64,000 bases of DNA from Planosporangium flavigriseum (GTDB taxonomy: Bacteria > Actinomycetota > Actinomycetes > Mycobacteriales > Micromonosporaceae). The stretch is from positions 36,204 through 100,203 of the forward strand of contig NZ_JAATVW010000019.1 in assembly GCF_011947225.1 (NCBI RefSeq), written 5' to 3'. Below the pieces are notes generated by a model. It was not told the DNA's origin and did no database searches. It saw only the letters and a program-made list of their open reading frames with translations. This document shows positions 30,965-39,687 of this stretch, one piece after another (position 1 is the first letter of the stretch; every line of letters begins with the position of its first letter). The translations under genes were made by a program, and so were the position numbers.

Positions 30965-33199
30965 ATGGGCGTGAAGGGCGACGGCAGGGATATCGGGCGA
31001 TTGGTCGGGCGAGTGATTATTCTCGTCCGCACCGGCCTGATCATGGGCGTCGTGGTGGCCGCCCTCGCCCTGCCCCTCGCTGCGGTCGTGGGATACGGCG
31101 TCAAGGCCAGCGTCGACCAGATCAACAGCCAGGCGCAGAGCCTTCCCGACGTGCCGCCGGCACAGACCAGCCGGGTGTACGCGGCCGACGGCACCACGCT
31201 GATCAGCCAGTTCTACGAAGAGAACCGCACACCCACCCCGCTCGCCCAGGTGTCGCCGTTCGTCGCCCAGGCGATCGTCGCGGCCGAGGACTCCCGCTTC
31301 TACGACCACCACGGCGTCGACGTCAAGGGCATCGCCCGCGCCTTCGTCACCAACAGCCGGTCGGGCCAGGTCGCCCAGGGCGCCTCGACCCTGACCATGC
31401 AGTACGTCCGCAATGTGCTGCGGCAGGCGGCGCGCACCCCGCAGGAACTGCAGGCCGCCACCGAGCAGACCCCCGCCCGCAAGCTCCGCGAGATGCAGTT
31501 GGCCGTCGCCGTCGAGCAGCGGCTGAGCAAAACCGAGATCCTGGAGCGCTACCTCAACATCGTGTACTTCGGCCACCAGGCGTACGGGATCGCCGCCGCG
31601 TCCGGAGTGTACTTCTCCAAACGCCCCGCGGAGCTCACCCTGCCCGAGGCCGCCATGCTGGCCGGCCTGGTCCAGGCGCCGTCGGCGTACGACCCGGCCG
31701 GCGACCAGCGCGCGGCCACCACGCGGCGCGATTACATCATCGACCGGATGGCCAGCACCGGCCAGCTCACCCGGGCGGTGGCCGACCAGGCCAAGGGGCA
31801 GCCGATCGCGCTGCGCCTGTCCGAGCCGCCCAGCGACTGCGGATCCACGGCGGAGAACAGCTGGGGATTCTTCTGCGACCTGGTCAAGTCGTGGTGGATG
31901 GAGCAGCCGGCGTTCGGGTCTACCCCGCAGGAGCGGCTGAGCCGGCTGCGCCGGGGTGGCTACCGGATCGTCACGTCCCTCGACGTCAACCTGCAGGGCA
32001 GCGCTCAGCGGAACCTGACCGCCAAGGAAGCGACCAACAGCGCCTTCGCCCACGGACTCGTGGCGATCGAGCCCGGCACCGGCCGGGTCCGGGCGATGGC
32101 CGTCAACCGCGTCTACGCGGTCGACCAGTCCCACAACGGGCCGAAGGTGGATCAGCAGGGCCGCCCCACCAACACCACCGGCACCTACCCCAACACCGTC
32201 AACCCGCTGCTGGGCGGCGGCGATCTGCCGGGCTTCCAGGCCGGGTCCACGTTCAAGCTGTTCACCATGCTCGCCGCGCTGGAGGCGGGCAAGCCGCTCG
32301 CGACCTCGATCAACTCCCCGCGCAAGTACCGGTCGAACTACCCCGCCGCCGCCGGCGAACCGGCCTCGTGCGGCAACCGCTGGTGCCCATCCAACGCCAG
32401 CGCCGCGATGACCGGGCAGCAGACGATGTGGTCGGGCTTCGGCAAGTCGGTCAACACGTACTTCGTCCAGTTGGAGCAGCAGGTCGGGGCCGACAAGGCG
32501 GTCGCCATGGCCGAGCGGCTGGGGCTTCGCTGGCGTACCGCGACCGACAAGCTCCAGGCGTCGGCGGACAACGCCGCCGGCTGGGGCGCGTTCACGCTCG
32601 GCGTGGCCGACACCACGCCGCTGGAGATGGCCAACGCGTACGCGACGATCGCCGCCGACGGCTCGTACTGCGAACCGCTGCCGGTACTGAACATCACCGA
32701 TCCGGACGGCGCACCCGTGATGTCGGGAGAGAAGCCGGTCGACGTCGCCGCGCCCCGCTGCCGCCAGGTCTTCAACCCGGAGGTGGCCCGGGCCGCGGTC
32801 GACGCCGCCCGCTGCGTCACCGGGTACGGGGCGGCGACCAGTGGCGTCTGCGGTGGCTGGTCCACCGCGCCGACGGTGTACCCGACGGTGAAGCGCCCGG
32901 TCGCGGGCAAGACGGGCACCACCGACAACAACCAGGCGGCGTGGTTCGTCGGGTTCTCCCCCACGCTGTCGGTGGCGAGCTTCATCGCCGACCCGGACAA
33001 CCCGCTGCACCCCGTCGGCACGGCCAACCTGAACAAGCCGATCCGGTCGGCGGCCGAGACGCTGCGCGACGCGCTCGCCGGCGCTCCGGCCCGGGACTTC
33101 GCCGCGCCGGCCGCAACGACGGCGTACGGCCCGGGTGGCAAGAAGCCCGGGCAGGGCCGTTCAGCCTCGCCCAAGCCGACCCCCAGCAAGAGCCGCTAG
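30965..33199 (+). CDS. Class A penicillin-binding protein (transglycosylase/transpeptidase)
   Basis: Bifunctional peptidoglycan synthase of 744 aa. An N-terminal membrane anchor (about residues 17-45) precedes a GT51 domain (VAAEDSRFYDHHGVDVKGIARA ... GASTLTMQYVRN). The transpeptidase domain has SxxK (AGSTFKLF, Ser428-Lys431), SxN (GKSVNTYF) and KTG (AGKTGTTD). A Pro/Lys/Ser-rich tail closes it. No ribosome site is obvious before the ATG at 30965; GTG at 30971 is an alternative. An unusually AT-rich 30 bases (30935-30965) precede the start and may hold the promoter. Confidence 0.93.
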   Translation: MGVKGDGRDIGRLVGRVIILVRTGLIMGVVVAALALPLAAVVGYGVKASVDQINSQAQSLPDVPPAQTSRVYAADGTTLISQFYEENRTPTPLAQVSPFVAQAIVAAEDSRFYDHHGVDVKGIARAFVTNSRSGQVAQGASTLTMQYVRNVLRQAARTPQELQAATEQTPARKLREMQLAVAVEQRLSKTEILERYLNIVYFGHQAYGIAAASGVYFSKRPAELTLPEAAMLAGLVQAPSAYDPAGDQRAATTRRDYIIDRMASTGQLTRAVADQAKGQPIALRLSEPPSDCGSTAENSWGFFCDLVKSWWMEQPAFGSTPQERLSRLRRGGYRIVTSLDVNLQGSAQRNLTAKEATNSAFAHGLVAIEPGTGRVRAMAVNRVYAVDQSHNGPKVDQQGRPTNTTGTYPNTVNPLLGGGDLPGFQAGSTFKLFTMLAALEAGKPLATSINSPRKYRSNYPAAAGEPASCGNRWCPSNASAAMTGQQTMWSGFGKSVNTYFVQLEQQVGADKAVAMAERLGLRWRTATDKLQASADNAAGWGAFTLGVADTTPLEMANAYATIAADGSYCEPLPVLNITDPDGAPVMSGEKPVDVAAPRCRQVFNPEVARAAVDAARCVTGYGAATSGVCGGWSTAPTVYPTVKRPVAGKTGTTDNNQAAWFVGFSPTLSVASFIADPDNPLHPVGTANLNKPIRSAAETLRDALAGAPARDFAAPAATTAYGPGGKKPGQGRSASPKPTPSKSR

Positions 33200-33306
33200 C
33201 GCAAGGTCGGCTCCGGAGCCGCAATTCATCGATCGCGGCGGCCGCCTGCGGACGCTACCCGGTCCGCGCCAGCCGGCAGGCTGGAAACAGCCGGTAGCGT
33301 TGTGGC

Positions 33307-34077
33307 GTGTATCGGTTCCTCGCCACCCCTCGCTGGTTGGGACTGGCCGCGCTGGCGCTGCTCCTCGCCGCGGTGATGGTCGGCCTCGGCAACTGGCAAC
33401 TGCACCGCTATCAGCAGAAGGCCGCGATCAATACGCGCATCGACGCGGGCGGCAGCGGGCCAGCGGTGCCGATCACGCGGGTGCTGCCCGCGCTGGGCGG
33501 CACCGGCGGGCACGTCGGTCCCCCGCCGTCGGCCGCCGTCGAGTGGACGCGGGTGACGGTGACCGGACGGTACGACTCCAGCCACGAGATCCTGGCCCGC
33601 GGCCGCACGGTCGACGGCTCCGTGGGGTTCGAGGTGCTCACTCCCCTGCTGCTGAACGACGGTGGGGCGGTGCTGGTCGACCGTGGGTGGCTGGCACCCC
33701 CGCCCGGCGGCGCGCTGATCAAGCCCGTGGTGCCGGCGGCCCCCAGCGGCGAGGTCACGGTGATCGGCCCGCTGCGCAAGCCGGAGAGCGGCGCGGACAG
33801 GCCGGTGGACCACACCGTCCGCCGCATCTCCCCCGCCTCGTTGAACCTGCCGTACCCCGTCTACGGGGGGTACGTGATGCTCGACGAGCAGACGCCGGCG
33901 GCGGACAACAGATTCACGCCCGTGCCGGCCGGCCATGTGAACGCCTGGCAGAGCGGCGGGTACGCGGTGCAGTGGTGGGCCTTCGCGGCGCTGACGATCG
34001 TCGGGTACGGGTACCTGGCCCGCCGCGAAGCGCGCGGTGTCCCGACCGGGGACCGCACCGAAGCAGTCCCGGTATGA
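33307..34077 (+). CDS. SURF1-family cytochrome oxidase assembly protein
   Basis: A 256-aa membrane protein with the SURF1 layout. It has an N-terminal helix (RWLGLAALALLLAAVMVGLGNWQLHRYQQK), a periplasmic loop with VTVTGRYDSSHEILARGRTVDGSVGFEVLTPLLLNDGGAVLVDRGWL, and a C-terminal helix AVQWWAFAALTIVGYGYLA. It helps mature the aa3-type cytochrome oxidase heme centre in known members. Start codon is GTG. Confidence 0.9.
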   Translation: MYRFLATPRWLGLAALALLLAAVMVGLGNWQLHRYQQKAAINTRIDAGGSGPAVPITRVLPALGGTGGHVGPPPSAAVEWTRVTVTGRYDSSHEILARGRTVDGSVGFEVLTPLLLNDGGAVLVDRGWLAPPPGGALIKPVVPAAPSGEVTVIGPLRKPESGADRPVDHTVRRISPASLNLPYPVYGGYVMLDEQTPAADNRFTPVPAGHVNAWQSGGYAVQWWAFAALTIVGYGYLARREARGVPTGDRTEAVPV

Positions 34078-34099
34078 GCGAGCCGGCCGGGGAGGTCGC

Positions 34100-35317
34100 C
34101 TAGCCGCCCGCTACGCGGCCGGTGTGGATCGCTCGGACGTCGTTGATCGTGTCCGCCTCGGCGGCGGTCTTGTCCTCGCGGTAGCGCAGCACCCGGGCGA
34201 ACCGCAACGCCACCCCGCCCGGGTAGCGCGGTGAGGTCTGCACCCCGTCGAAGGCGATCTCCACCACCAGTTCCGGGCGTACCGCGACGACCCAGTCGTC
34301 TTGTTCGACGGCGAGCGCCCGCAGCCGCTCGGTCTGCCACCGCAGCATCTCGTCGGTGAGCCCCTTGAAGGTCTTGCCGAGCATGACGAACTCGCCGGTC
34401 TCCGGGTCGCGGGCGCCCAGGTGGAGATTGGACAGCCAGCCCCGGCGCCGCCCGTGACCCCACTCGGCGGCGAGGACGACCAGGTCAAGGGTGTGCCGCG
34501 GCTTGACCTTCACCCAGGCGGCCCCTCTCCGGCCCACGTCGTACGGCGCGTCGAGGGACTTGATCACGAGCCCTTCCTGACCGGCATCGACAGCGGCGGC
34601 GAACGCCCGCTCCGCGGCGGCGACGCCGCTGATCTCGGTACGGGTCACCAGCAGGTCGGCCGGGAGCGCCGCGGTGAGCGCTGCCCACCGCTCGCGGGCG
34701 GGGGCATCGATCAGATCGGCGCCGTCAAGGTGCAGCAGGTCGAAGAAGAACGGCCGAAGCTCGGCAGGCTGCGCTTCTGATGAGCTCCGTCTCCGCGCCG
34801 CCCGGCTCGACGTCTTCTGGAACGCCCACGGCCGGCCGGCTTCGTCGAGCCCCATCGCCTCGCCGTCGAGGACGACGGTGTGGGCGGGCAAGCAGCCCGG
34901 CCTGCGCTCCCTGGCGCAGTTCGCCGGTCAGCAGGCCAACGAGTACCCGCTGCTCGTCCGCGGTGGCCGCGGCGAACAGCGCATGGACGAGGCGACGCCG
35001 CTCGGCCTGTGAACCGGGCCCGCGACCTCCGACAGCCGCTGCAGCGCGGCATCCACGCGAGCGACGGTGAGGGTCGGGACCGGTGCGGGGGCCGGCAGTT
35101 CCCGCAGGCTCGCCCCACCGACCCCGGTCTGGCGTTGGCGCAGCTCGCCGGCGAGATAGGCAGCGCCGGCCGCGATTCGGGCCTCGGCCTCCGGGTCGCT
35201 GGCCGAGGCTCCGGCAGCGAGCCGGCGCAGCGCGTCCGCGAGCAGTTCGATCTTCGCCCGGCGGCCGGACGTTTCCGCTACCGCTGCCGAGGTTGCCGCG
35301 AGTTCAACAAAGCGCAC
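34100..35317 (-). pseudogene. Wrecked ATP-dependent DNA ligase gene (LigB-like)
   Basis: Three fragments of one ligase lie in three frames. From GTG 35317 the N-terminal domain ([32 protein letters not shown] ... [18 protein letters not shown]) is readable until about 35013. A one-base loss in a GGG/GGT run then shifts the frame, and the next part reads [42 protein letters not shown] to about 34895. After a further shift, 34891-34100 encodes the end of the nucleotidyltransferase domain ([16 protein letters not shown] ... [10 protein letters not shown]) and the OB domain ([39 protein letters not shown]). Roughly 115-120 codons between the second and third parts, including the adenylated lysine motif KxDG, are missing, so no active ligase can be made. 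Confidence 0.85.
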
Positions 35318-35354
35318 CTATTCATAGTTCCCATTGAACGCGGAAGTTACGCCA

Positions 35355-35615
35355 TCAAGCAGCCGCGCGGTGGGTTCCGACGTACACCGGCTCGACCGCA
35401 GCGCCGATCCAGTCGAATCCCATCTCAAGAAACACACTCTCGGCGGCCGCGAGAATTGTTTCGGCGTAGCTGTTGGCGTGGTGGCCGCAGAAAGCGAGCT
35501 GGCCGCCGGTGGGAAGAACGAGGCCGAGCTTGGCGGAGGCGCCACAGCGATCACACAGCTCGGTCGGCCCGGCCATCACGTGCATCGCCGCGGACACCAT
35601 CAGGGACTGGGCCAT
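35355..35615 (-). CDS. DUF7455-type small zinc-binding protein
   Basis: An 86-aa protein with a likely zinc site, CDRCGASAKLGLVLPTGGQLAFCGHHANSYAETIL, which fits the small DUF7455 family of actinobacteria. It has no membrane segment. The ATG at 35615 has GAGGAG about nine bases upstream. Function is unknown. It lies just downstream of the ligase relic in position but is separately started. Confidence 0.78.
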   Translation of the reverse strand: MAQSLMVSAAMHVMAGPTELCDRCGASAKLGLVLPTGGQLAFCGHHANSYAETILAAAESVFLEMGFDWIGAAVEPVYVGTHRAAA

Positions 35616-36083
35616 CTCTATGACTCCTCGCTCGTATCGCGACAGCGAAAGCGACCGGCATTCGCTAGGTACGAATACGACGGTACGATGTCTGATTTGT
35701 AACGGAAGTTCTCAACGGTTGACATTGGGTGGCAGACCGGTTGCCGACTTTCAGGCATTGTCGCTAATCGATATATAGCGTAGTCGCCGTACTCACCATC
35801 AATCACTACCCGTAATCAGCCGCCTACCAACCACGTGTCCGGCAACCGATCTGCAACCGACCTAAACCATCCCCGCACCGGACGTGGCGCAGGGTTAGGA
35901 CAACCCGATCGGGACGCGTTTTCCGGCCGGCGAGAGCCCTGTCCGTCAGCCCTCAGGGGGACCCGCTTCATGCGCCGCTCACAGATGCGATCGGGTGCCT
36001 TAGTCGCACCCTCGGTGGTCACGGACCCGGTCACCGACATCACCGGTCGCCTCTCCCGCCGCACGGGAAGCCCAGCGCGCATT

Positions 36084-36155
36084 CGGACCAACTCAGCGTC
36101 GAGCCCTCGGACCGGATCACAGTCGATCCTGCGGACCGGATCGCAGTCGATCCTT
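36084..36155. repeat. Three tandem 24-base repeats
   Basis: Copies at 36084-36107 (diverged), 36108-36131 and 36132-36155. The last two differ at two positions. Unit begins CGGACCGGATC and continues CAGTCGATCCT. Confidence 0.85.
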
Positions 36156-36170
36156 CGGGCCGCCTAGACC

Positions 36171-36255
36171 GCGTCGCCGGGTAGGTGAACCCGAGTCCCT
36201 GCCCGGCGGCGCTCTTCAACCAAACGCCCCGCATCCCTAAGCCGGCCGGGGCGTT
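36171..36255. other. Pair of strong hairpins (possible structured RNA)
   Basis: Hairpin 1: arms 36171-36185 and 36198-36212 pair over 15 positions (two as G-U) around a 12-base loop TGAACCCGAGTC. Hairpin 2: AACGCCCCG at 36223-36231 pairs with 36247-36255. There is no U-tract after either. I could not match this to a known riboswitch class. Confidence 0.45.
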
Positions 36256-36397
36256 ATCCCCTGCGGCCACCAGCCACAGCCTCCGCGCAACACCACCGAC
36301 TTCGCATACGGCGAGCCGTCGTGGGTGCGACAAATATGGGGAAAACCGGACTATCTTGTAGCTAAGCCGCAATGGTGGGCACGGACAGGGAGGGCAC

Positions 36398-36502
36398 ATG
36401 ACAGCGATCTCGATCGCAGACAGCGGTCCAGACAGTCGCGATCCGGTCGCCGTCAAGCCTGAGCAGGCCGGTTACGAACTGCGCGCCGTCGACACGTTAT
36501 GA
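36398..36502 (+). CDS. Short ORF (34 aa) coupled to a histidine kinase gene
   Basis: ATG at 36398 follows a strong AGGGAGGG site (36388-36394) and reads a 34-residue peptide (MTAISIADSGPDSRDP then VAVKPEQAGYELRAVDTL). Its TGA (36500-36502) overlaps the kinase ATG (36499) as ATGA. The peptide has no hydrophobic helix. The kinase itself lacks its own ribosome site, so the short frame may serve mainly to deliver ribosomes to it. I do not recognise the peptide. TATCTT at 36352-36357 may be a -10 element about 45 bases upstream. Confidence 0.65.
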   Translation: MTAISIADSGPDSRDPVAVKPEQAGYELRAVDTL

Positions 36503-38409
36503 GTAAAGCAACCTCAGTCGCGCGCCGCCTGTACCGCGCCTTCGCCGTCGTCATCCTGGTCCTGCTGGTCACCGGCGCGGCCGCGTCCGTAGCGGCGTGG
36601 CAGCAGTACCGGTCGGTCGACGCCCTGACCCGCCAGGTGCTGCCCGAGCGCCTCGCGAACTCCCGCGTGCACCTTGTGCTCATGGAGTCGCAGCGCGGCA
36701 TCTGCAACTATCTGCTCAACAACGACCCGAACTTCGAGGACGTGTACCGCGACTCACGGCGCGAGTACGAGTTCGCCGCGAAGGAACTGCGCCGGACGAC
36801 CGTACCGGCGGACCTGGCCGCGGTGAACCTGCAACTCGACCGGGCCAGCGCCTGGTTCGACATCGCGGGCCGGCAGCGCGAGGTGCAGCCAGGCAGCGAC
36901 GAGGACGTGTGCTTCGCCCACCAGGGCGGGCCCGTGTTCGACGAGTTCCTGGCGAACAACGCCCACCTGGACCGCACCCTGACGCACCGCGGCGAGACGC
37001 TGCAGGACCAAACCCGTACCGTCGAACTTCTCGCGGCCGGCACCCTGATCGCCACGTCCGGGCTGGGTATCCTCGTCGCGATCGTCGTCGCCGTCCGGAC
37101 CGCCCGTCGCATCAAGCGCATGTTCAAGGACGAGAAGAAGCAGGCCCGGGCCCAGGCTCGCGAGCACGCTCGGGAGCAGGCACGAGCACAGACCCGGATG
37201 CGCGAAGCCGGTATGCGGATCCGCGAGAACGTGTCGGTGGACGCGGCGCTCGACGCGGCCGCGCGCGTACTCGGACCGGCGTTCCGCGCCGACCTGGCCG
37301 TGGTCCGCCTCGCCGGGGCCGATCACCAGGACCAGCGCACCGCCTGGTGGAGCGCGAAGGAGCAGAACATCGGGGCGCGTCCGCTGAGCGCCCAGCCGGT
37401 GGCCTGGCTCGCCGACCGGCACGCCCGCGGCGACGTGTGGCGCAGCGGCGACGTGCGTACCGAACCCAACGGCGCACCCGACCGCGAGCGCGCCGAACTG
37501 CTGGCTGCCGGTGCGGTGAGCGCGCTGACCGTACCGTTCGGCACCGGATCCGATCCCGACGGCGCGATCACGCTGGTGCGGTGCGCGGACGACGAGCCGT
37601 GGCTCCCTGCCGAGGTCGAGGCCGCCGCGCAGGTCGCCAGCGACGTGGCCCGCTGGGTGCAGCAGAGCCACCTGTACGAGCGCGAGCAGCGCTTGGAGGC
37701 CCAGCTGCGGGACCTGGACCGCTCGAAGGACGTCTTCCTGTCGACCGTCTCGCACGAGCTGCGCACCCCGCTCACCAGCATCAGCGGCTTCGTGGAGCTG
37801 CTGGCCGACACGGCGTCCGGTCCGCTGACCGACGATCAGCGGCGAATGCTGGAGATCGTCGAGCGGAACACCAACCGGCTGCGCGGCATGATCGAGGACC
37901 TACTCACGCTGTCGCGGATCGAGACCGGCACGTTCAAGACGGTACGCGAGCACACCGACGTGACGGACCTGGTCAGCCGGGCCGTACGGGCCGTCGGCTC
38001 GCCGGCCAACGTCACCGTGTACGCGCACTGCCCGGCACAGGAGCTGGTCGCGGAGATCGACCCGCACCAGATCGAGCGCGTACTGACCAACCTGCTGTCC
38101 AACGCCGTGAAGTTCATGCCGGCCGGCGGCGAGGTCGTGGTGTCTGTCCGCGAGGACGGCGACGACGTGGTGCTGTCGGTCTCCGACACCGGAATGGGTA
38201 TCCCCCGCGACGAGCAGAGTGACCTGTTCACCCGGTTCTTCCGGGCGTCGAACGCGGTGGAGGCGTCGATTCCGGGTACGGGGCTCGGCCTCACGATCGT
38301 GCGCAACATCGTCGCCAACCACGACGGCGAGGTGAAGCTGCAGTCCGAGCCCGGTGAGGGCACCACCGTGACGGTACGCCTGCCGCGGGAGCGTGTGCTG
38401 GTCAACTGA
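36499..38409 (+). CDS. Membrane sensor histidine kinase with GAF-like domain
   Basis: A 636-aa kinase. Helix 1 (about residues 13-33) and helix 2 (about 181-203) enclose an extracellular helical sensor (QYRSVDALTRQVLPERLANSRVHLVLMESQRGICNYLLNN), which resembles a CHASE3/4HB module. A Lys/Arg/Ala-rich coiled-coil linker leads to a GAF-like region (about 235-390). The HisKA domain has SHELRTPLTS with phospho-acceptor His419. The ATPase domain has an intact N box (NLLSNAVKF), DTGMGI and GTGLGL. No partner regulator is adjacent. It ends at the terminator at 38421. Confidence 0.92.
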   Translation: MSKATSVARRLYRAFAVVILVLLVTGAAASVAAWQQYRSVDALTRQVLPERLANSRVHLVLMESQRGICNYLLNNDPNFEDVYRDSRREYEFAAKELRRTTVPADLAAVNLQLDRASAWFDIAGRQREVQPGSDEDVCFAHQGGPVFDEFLANNAHLDRTLTHRGETLQDQTRTVELLAAGTLIATSGLGILVAIVVAVRTARRIKRMFKDEKKQARAQAREHAREQARAQTRMREAGMRIRENVSVDAALDAAARVLGPAFRADLAVVRLAGADHQDQRTAWWSAKEQNIGARPLSAQPVAWLADRHARGDVWRSGDVRTEPNGAPDRERAELLAAGAVSALTVPFGTGSDPDGAITLVRCADDEPWLPAEVEAAAQVASDVARWVQQSHLYEREQRLEAQLRDLDRSKDVFLSTVSHELRTPLTSISGFVELLADTASGPLTDDQRRMLEIVERNTNRLRGMIEDLLTLSRIETGTFKTVREHTDVTDLVSRAVRAVGSPANVTVYAHCPAQELVAEIDPHQIERVLTNLLSNAVKFMPAGGEVVVSVREDGDDVVLSVSDTGMGIPRDEQSDLFTRFFRASNAVEASIPGTGLGLTIVRNIVANHDGEVKLQSEPGEGTTVTVRLPRERVLVN

Positions 38410-38420
38410 CCGCCCGATGA

Positions 38421-38457
38421 GGAAGGGCCCCCGGACCACCGGGGGCCCTTCCTTTTT
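38421..38457 (+). terminator. Intrinsic terminator after the histidine kinase
   Basis: Perfect 14-base stem GGAAGGGCCCCCGG with loop ACCA and a following TTTTT, 11 bases after the kinase stop. This is the clearest classical terminator in the window. Confidence 0.95.
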
Positions 38458-38554
38458 GCGTTACGTCTTTGAGCACTTCAATGACTCACGGCTGCGGATC
38501 TCAACTGGACGGTGACCGCTGGGCGACCACCGGCGTCGACCGCCGCTGGTTGCC

Positions 38555-39580
38555 TCAGCCGCGGAGCGCGGGCCGAGCCGCCCGCAACTGCCCCACGAGC
38601 TTCATCAGCTCGCGCAGGGCGGCCGGGTCGTAGCGCCGGCCAGCCGTGTCGATCACCTCGGACACGCCCTCCAGCAGCCGCCATGCCCGGTCGGCCTCGC
38701 CCAACTGAGCCAGCGCCTGCGCGGCCAGCCAGTCACAGTACGACGCCCGGGCACCGGCCTCCCGCAACTGCTCGCTGAGGATCAGGCAGGCCGCATCGAA
38801 GCCAGCGGCGAGCACGGTCCGCGCAAGGAAGTCGGTGGCCTCCAGCCACTCCGGCGTCGCGGGAAACAGCCCCCGCAACGTCTCGAAGGTGTCGACGGCG
38901 GCCTGGTGCCGGCCCGCTCCGACGAGGCTGCGGCCAAGGTCGAGCAGAGTTCGCGCGATCGCCCGAGGGTCCGCGGCCTCCCCCTGCGCGGCGAGCACGT
39001 CGAGCGCCGCCTGCGCCATGTCGGCGTTGCGCATGGACTTGGCCACCCGGACCGTCGCGTCGGAGTACCCCAGATGGTTCAGCGTGACCACCGTACGTGG
39101 CGCGCTGACCACCGTGGCCGGCCTCCCCCGGCCGACCGGCTGCTCGTGCACCCGTCCGGACCACACCGTGATCTCCGGCCGGTAGAACCGATTGGCCTGG
39201 TGGGTGTACGCGACCTCGTCATGCGCGTTGTCGATCTCCACCTGTAACACATCGGCGTCGGTGCGCGACAGCAACGCCCGCAAGGCGTTCTGATCCACGA
39301 CCAGCCGCTCGTCCGCATCGATCGCGAGGACCCACTCAGCGGTCCACCCCGCCTGCGCGGCGTTGCGGGCGGCGGCGAAGTCACCGGTCCACGTCCAGCG
39401 TTCGACCGTGGCGCCGAGATCGGCCGCGAGCTCCGCCGAGCCGTCCACCGAACCGGTATCGAGAACGTGAATCTCATCGACGATGCCGTTGAGGGACGCG
39501 AAGCAGGCGGGCAGATTTTCCGCCTCGTCGCGCACGATAAGGGCGGCGGCGAGAAAAGGCCGAGGCGACGTGCTGGTCAC
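38555..39580 (-). CDS. Family 2 glycosyltransferase with C-terminal helical repeats
   Basis: A 341-aa protein with a GT-A fold in residues 1-230 (ALIVRDEAENLPACFASLNGIVDEIHVLDTGSVDGSAELAADLG ... WVLAIDADERL, with DAD as the metal-binding DxD). A TPR-like helical region follows (ARTLLDLGRSLVGAGRHQAAVDTFETLRGLFP). Similar GT2-TPR proteins include peptide and protein glycosyltransferases. Proximity to pili and flagella makes pilin or flagellin modification possible, but this is speculation. GTG at 39580 is chosen; TTG at 39637 would add 19 residues. Confidence 0.82.
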   Translation of the reverse strand: MTSTSPRPFLAAALIVRDEAENLPACFASLNGIVDEIHVLDTGSVDGSAELAADLGATVERWTWTGDFAAARNAAQAGWTAEWVLAIDADERLVVDQNALRALLSRTDADVLQVEIDNAHDEVAYTHQANRFYRPEITVWSGRVHEQPVGRGRPATVVSAPRTVVTLNHLGYSDATVRVAKSMRNADMAQAALDVLAAQGEAADPRAIARTLLDLGRSLVGAGRHQAAVDTFETLRGLFPATPEWLEATDFLARTVLAAGFDAACLILSEQLREAGARASYCDWLAAQALAQLGEADRAWRLLEGVSEVIDTAGRRYDPAALRELMKLVGQLRAARPALRG

Positions 39581-39687
39581 ATCAACGGGATCGGCCGGCG
39601 GAACCGTTTTGTGAGGCTTACTTGCCCTTCTCCGCAAGCTTTCCCGTGTTCTTCACGTCGCGCTTGCTCGTCACGTCGCCCAGGGAT

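Larger units (their letters stand above)
35616..36397. other. 0.8-kb intergenic region without a convincing gene
   Basis: The first 200 bases are AT-richer than the window. The rest holds three 24-base tandem repeats (36084-36155) and two strong hairpins (36171-36255). Short open frames exist on both strands (35835-36167 plus, 36040-36456 minus), but they show no codon pattern, ribosome site or recognisable protein. Their only feature is the amino-acid repeats forced by the DNA repeats. Confidence 0.6.

Noticed and set aside
30818..33010. Very long minus-strand open frame antisense to the penicillin-binding protein, in frame with cobC
   Set aside because: It is an open-frame artefact of high GC. 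The composition is His/Arg/Gly-rich without domains, while the plus strand encodes a complete penicillin-binding protein. cobC starts at 30817.
36084..36155. Possible CRISPR array
   Set aside because: The 24-base units are directly adjacent with no spacers, and no cas genes are nearby.
36171..36255. c-di-AMP or c-di-GMP riboswitch before the kinase
   Set aside because: The GTGAACCC in the loop is suggestive, but the other conserved blocks of the ydaO or GEMM classes are absent.
35835..36456. Open frames of 110 and 138 codons on opposite strands in the gene-poor region
   Set aside because: Neither has a good ribosome site or plausible composition. Their eight-residue repeats simply follow from the 24-base DNA repeats.
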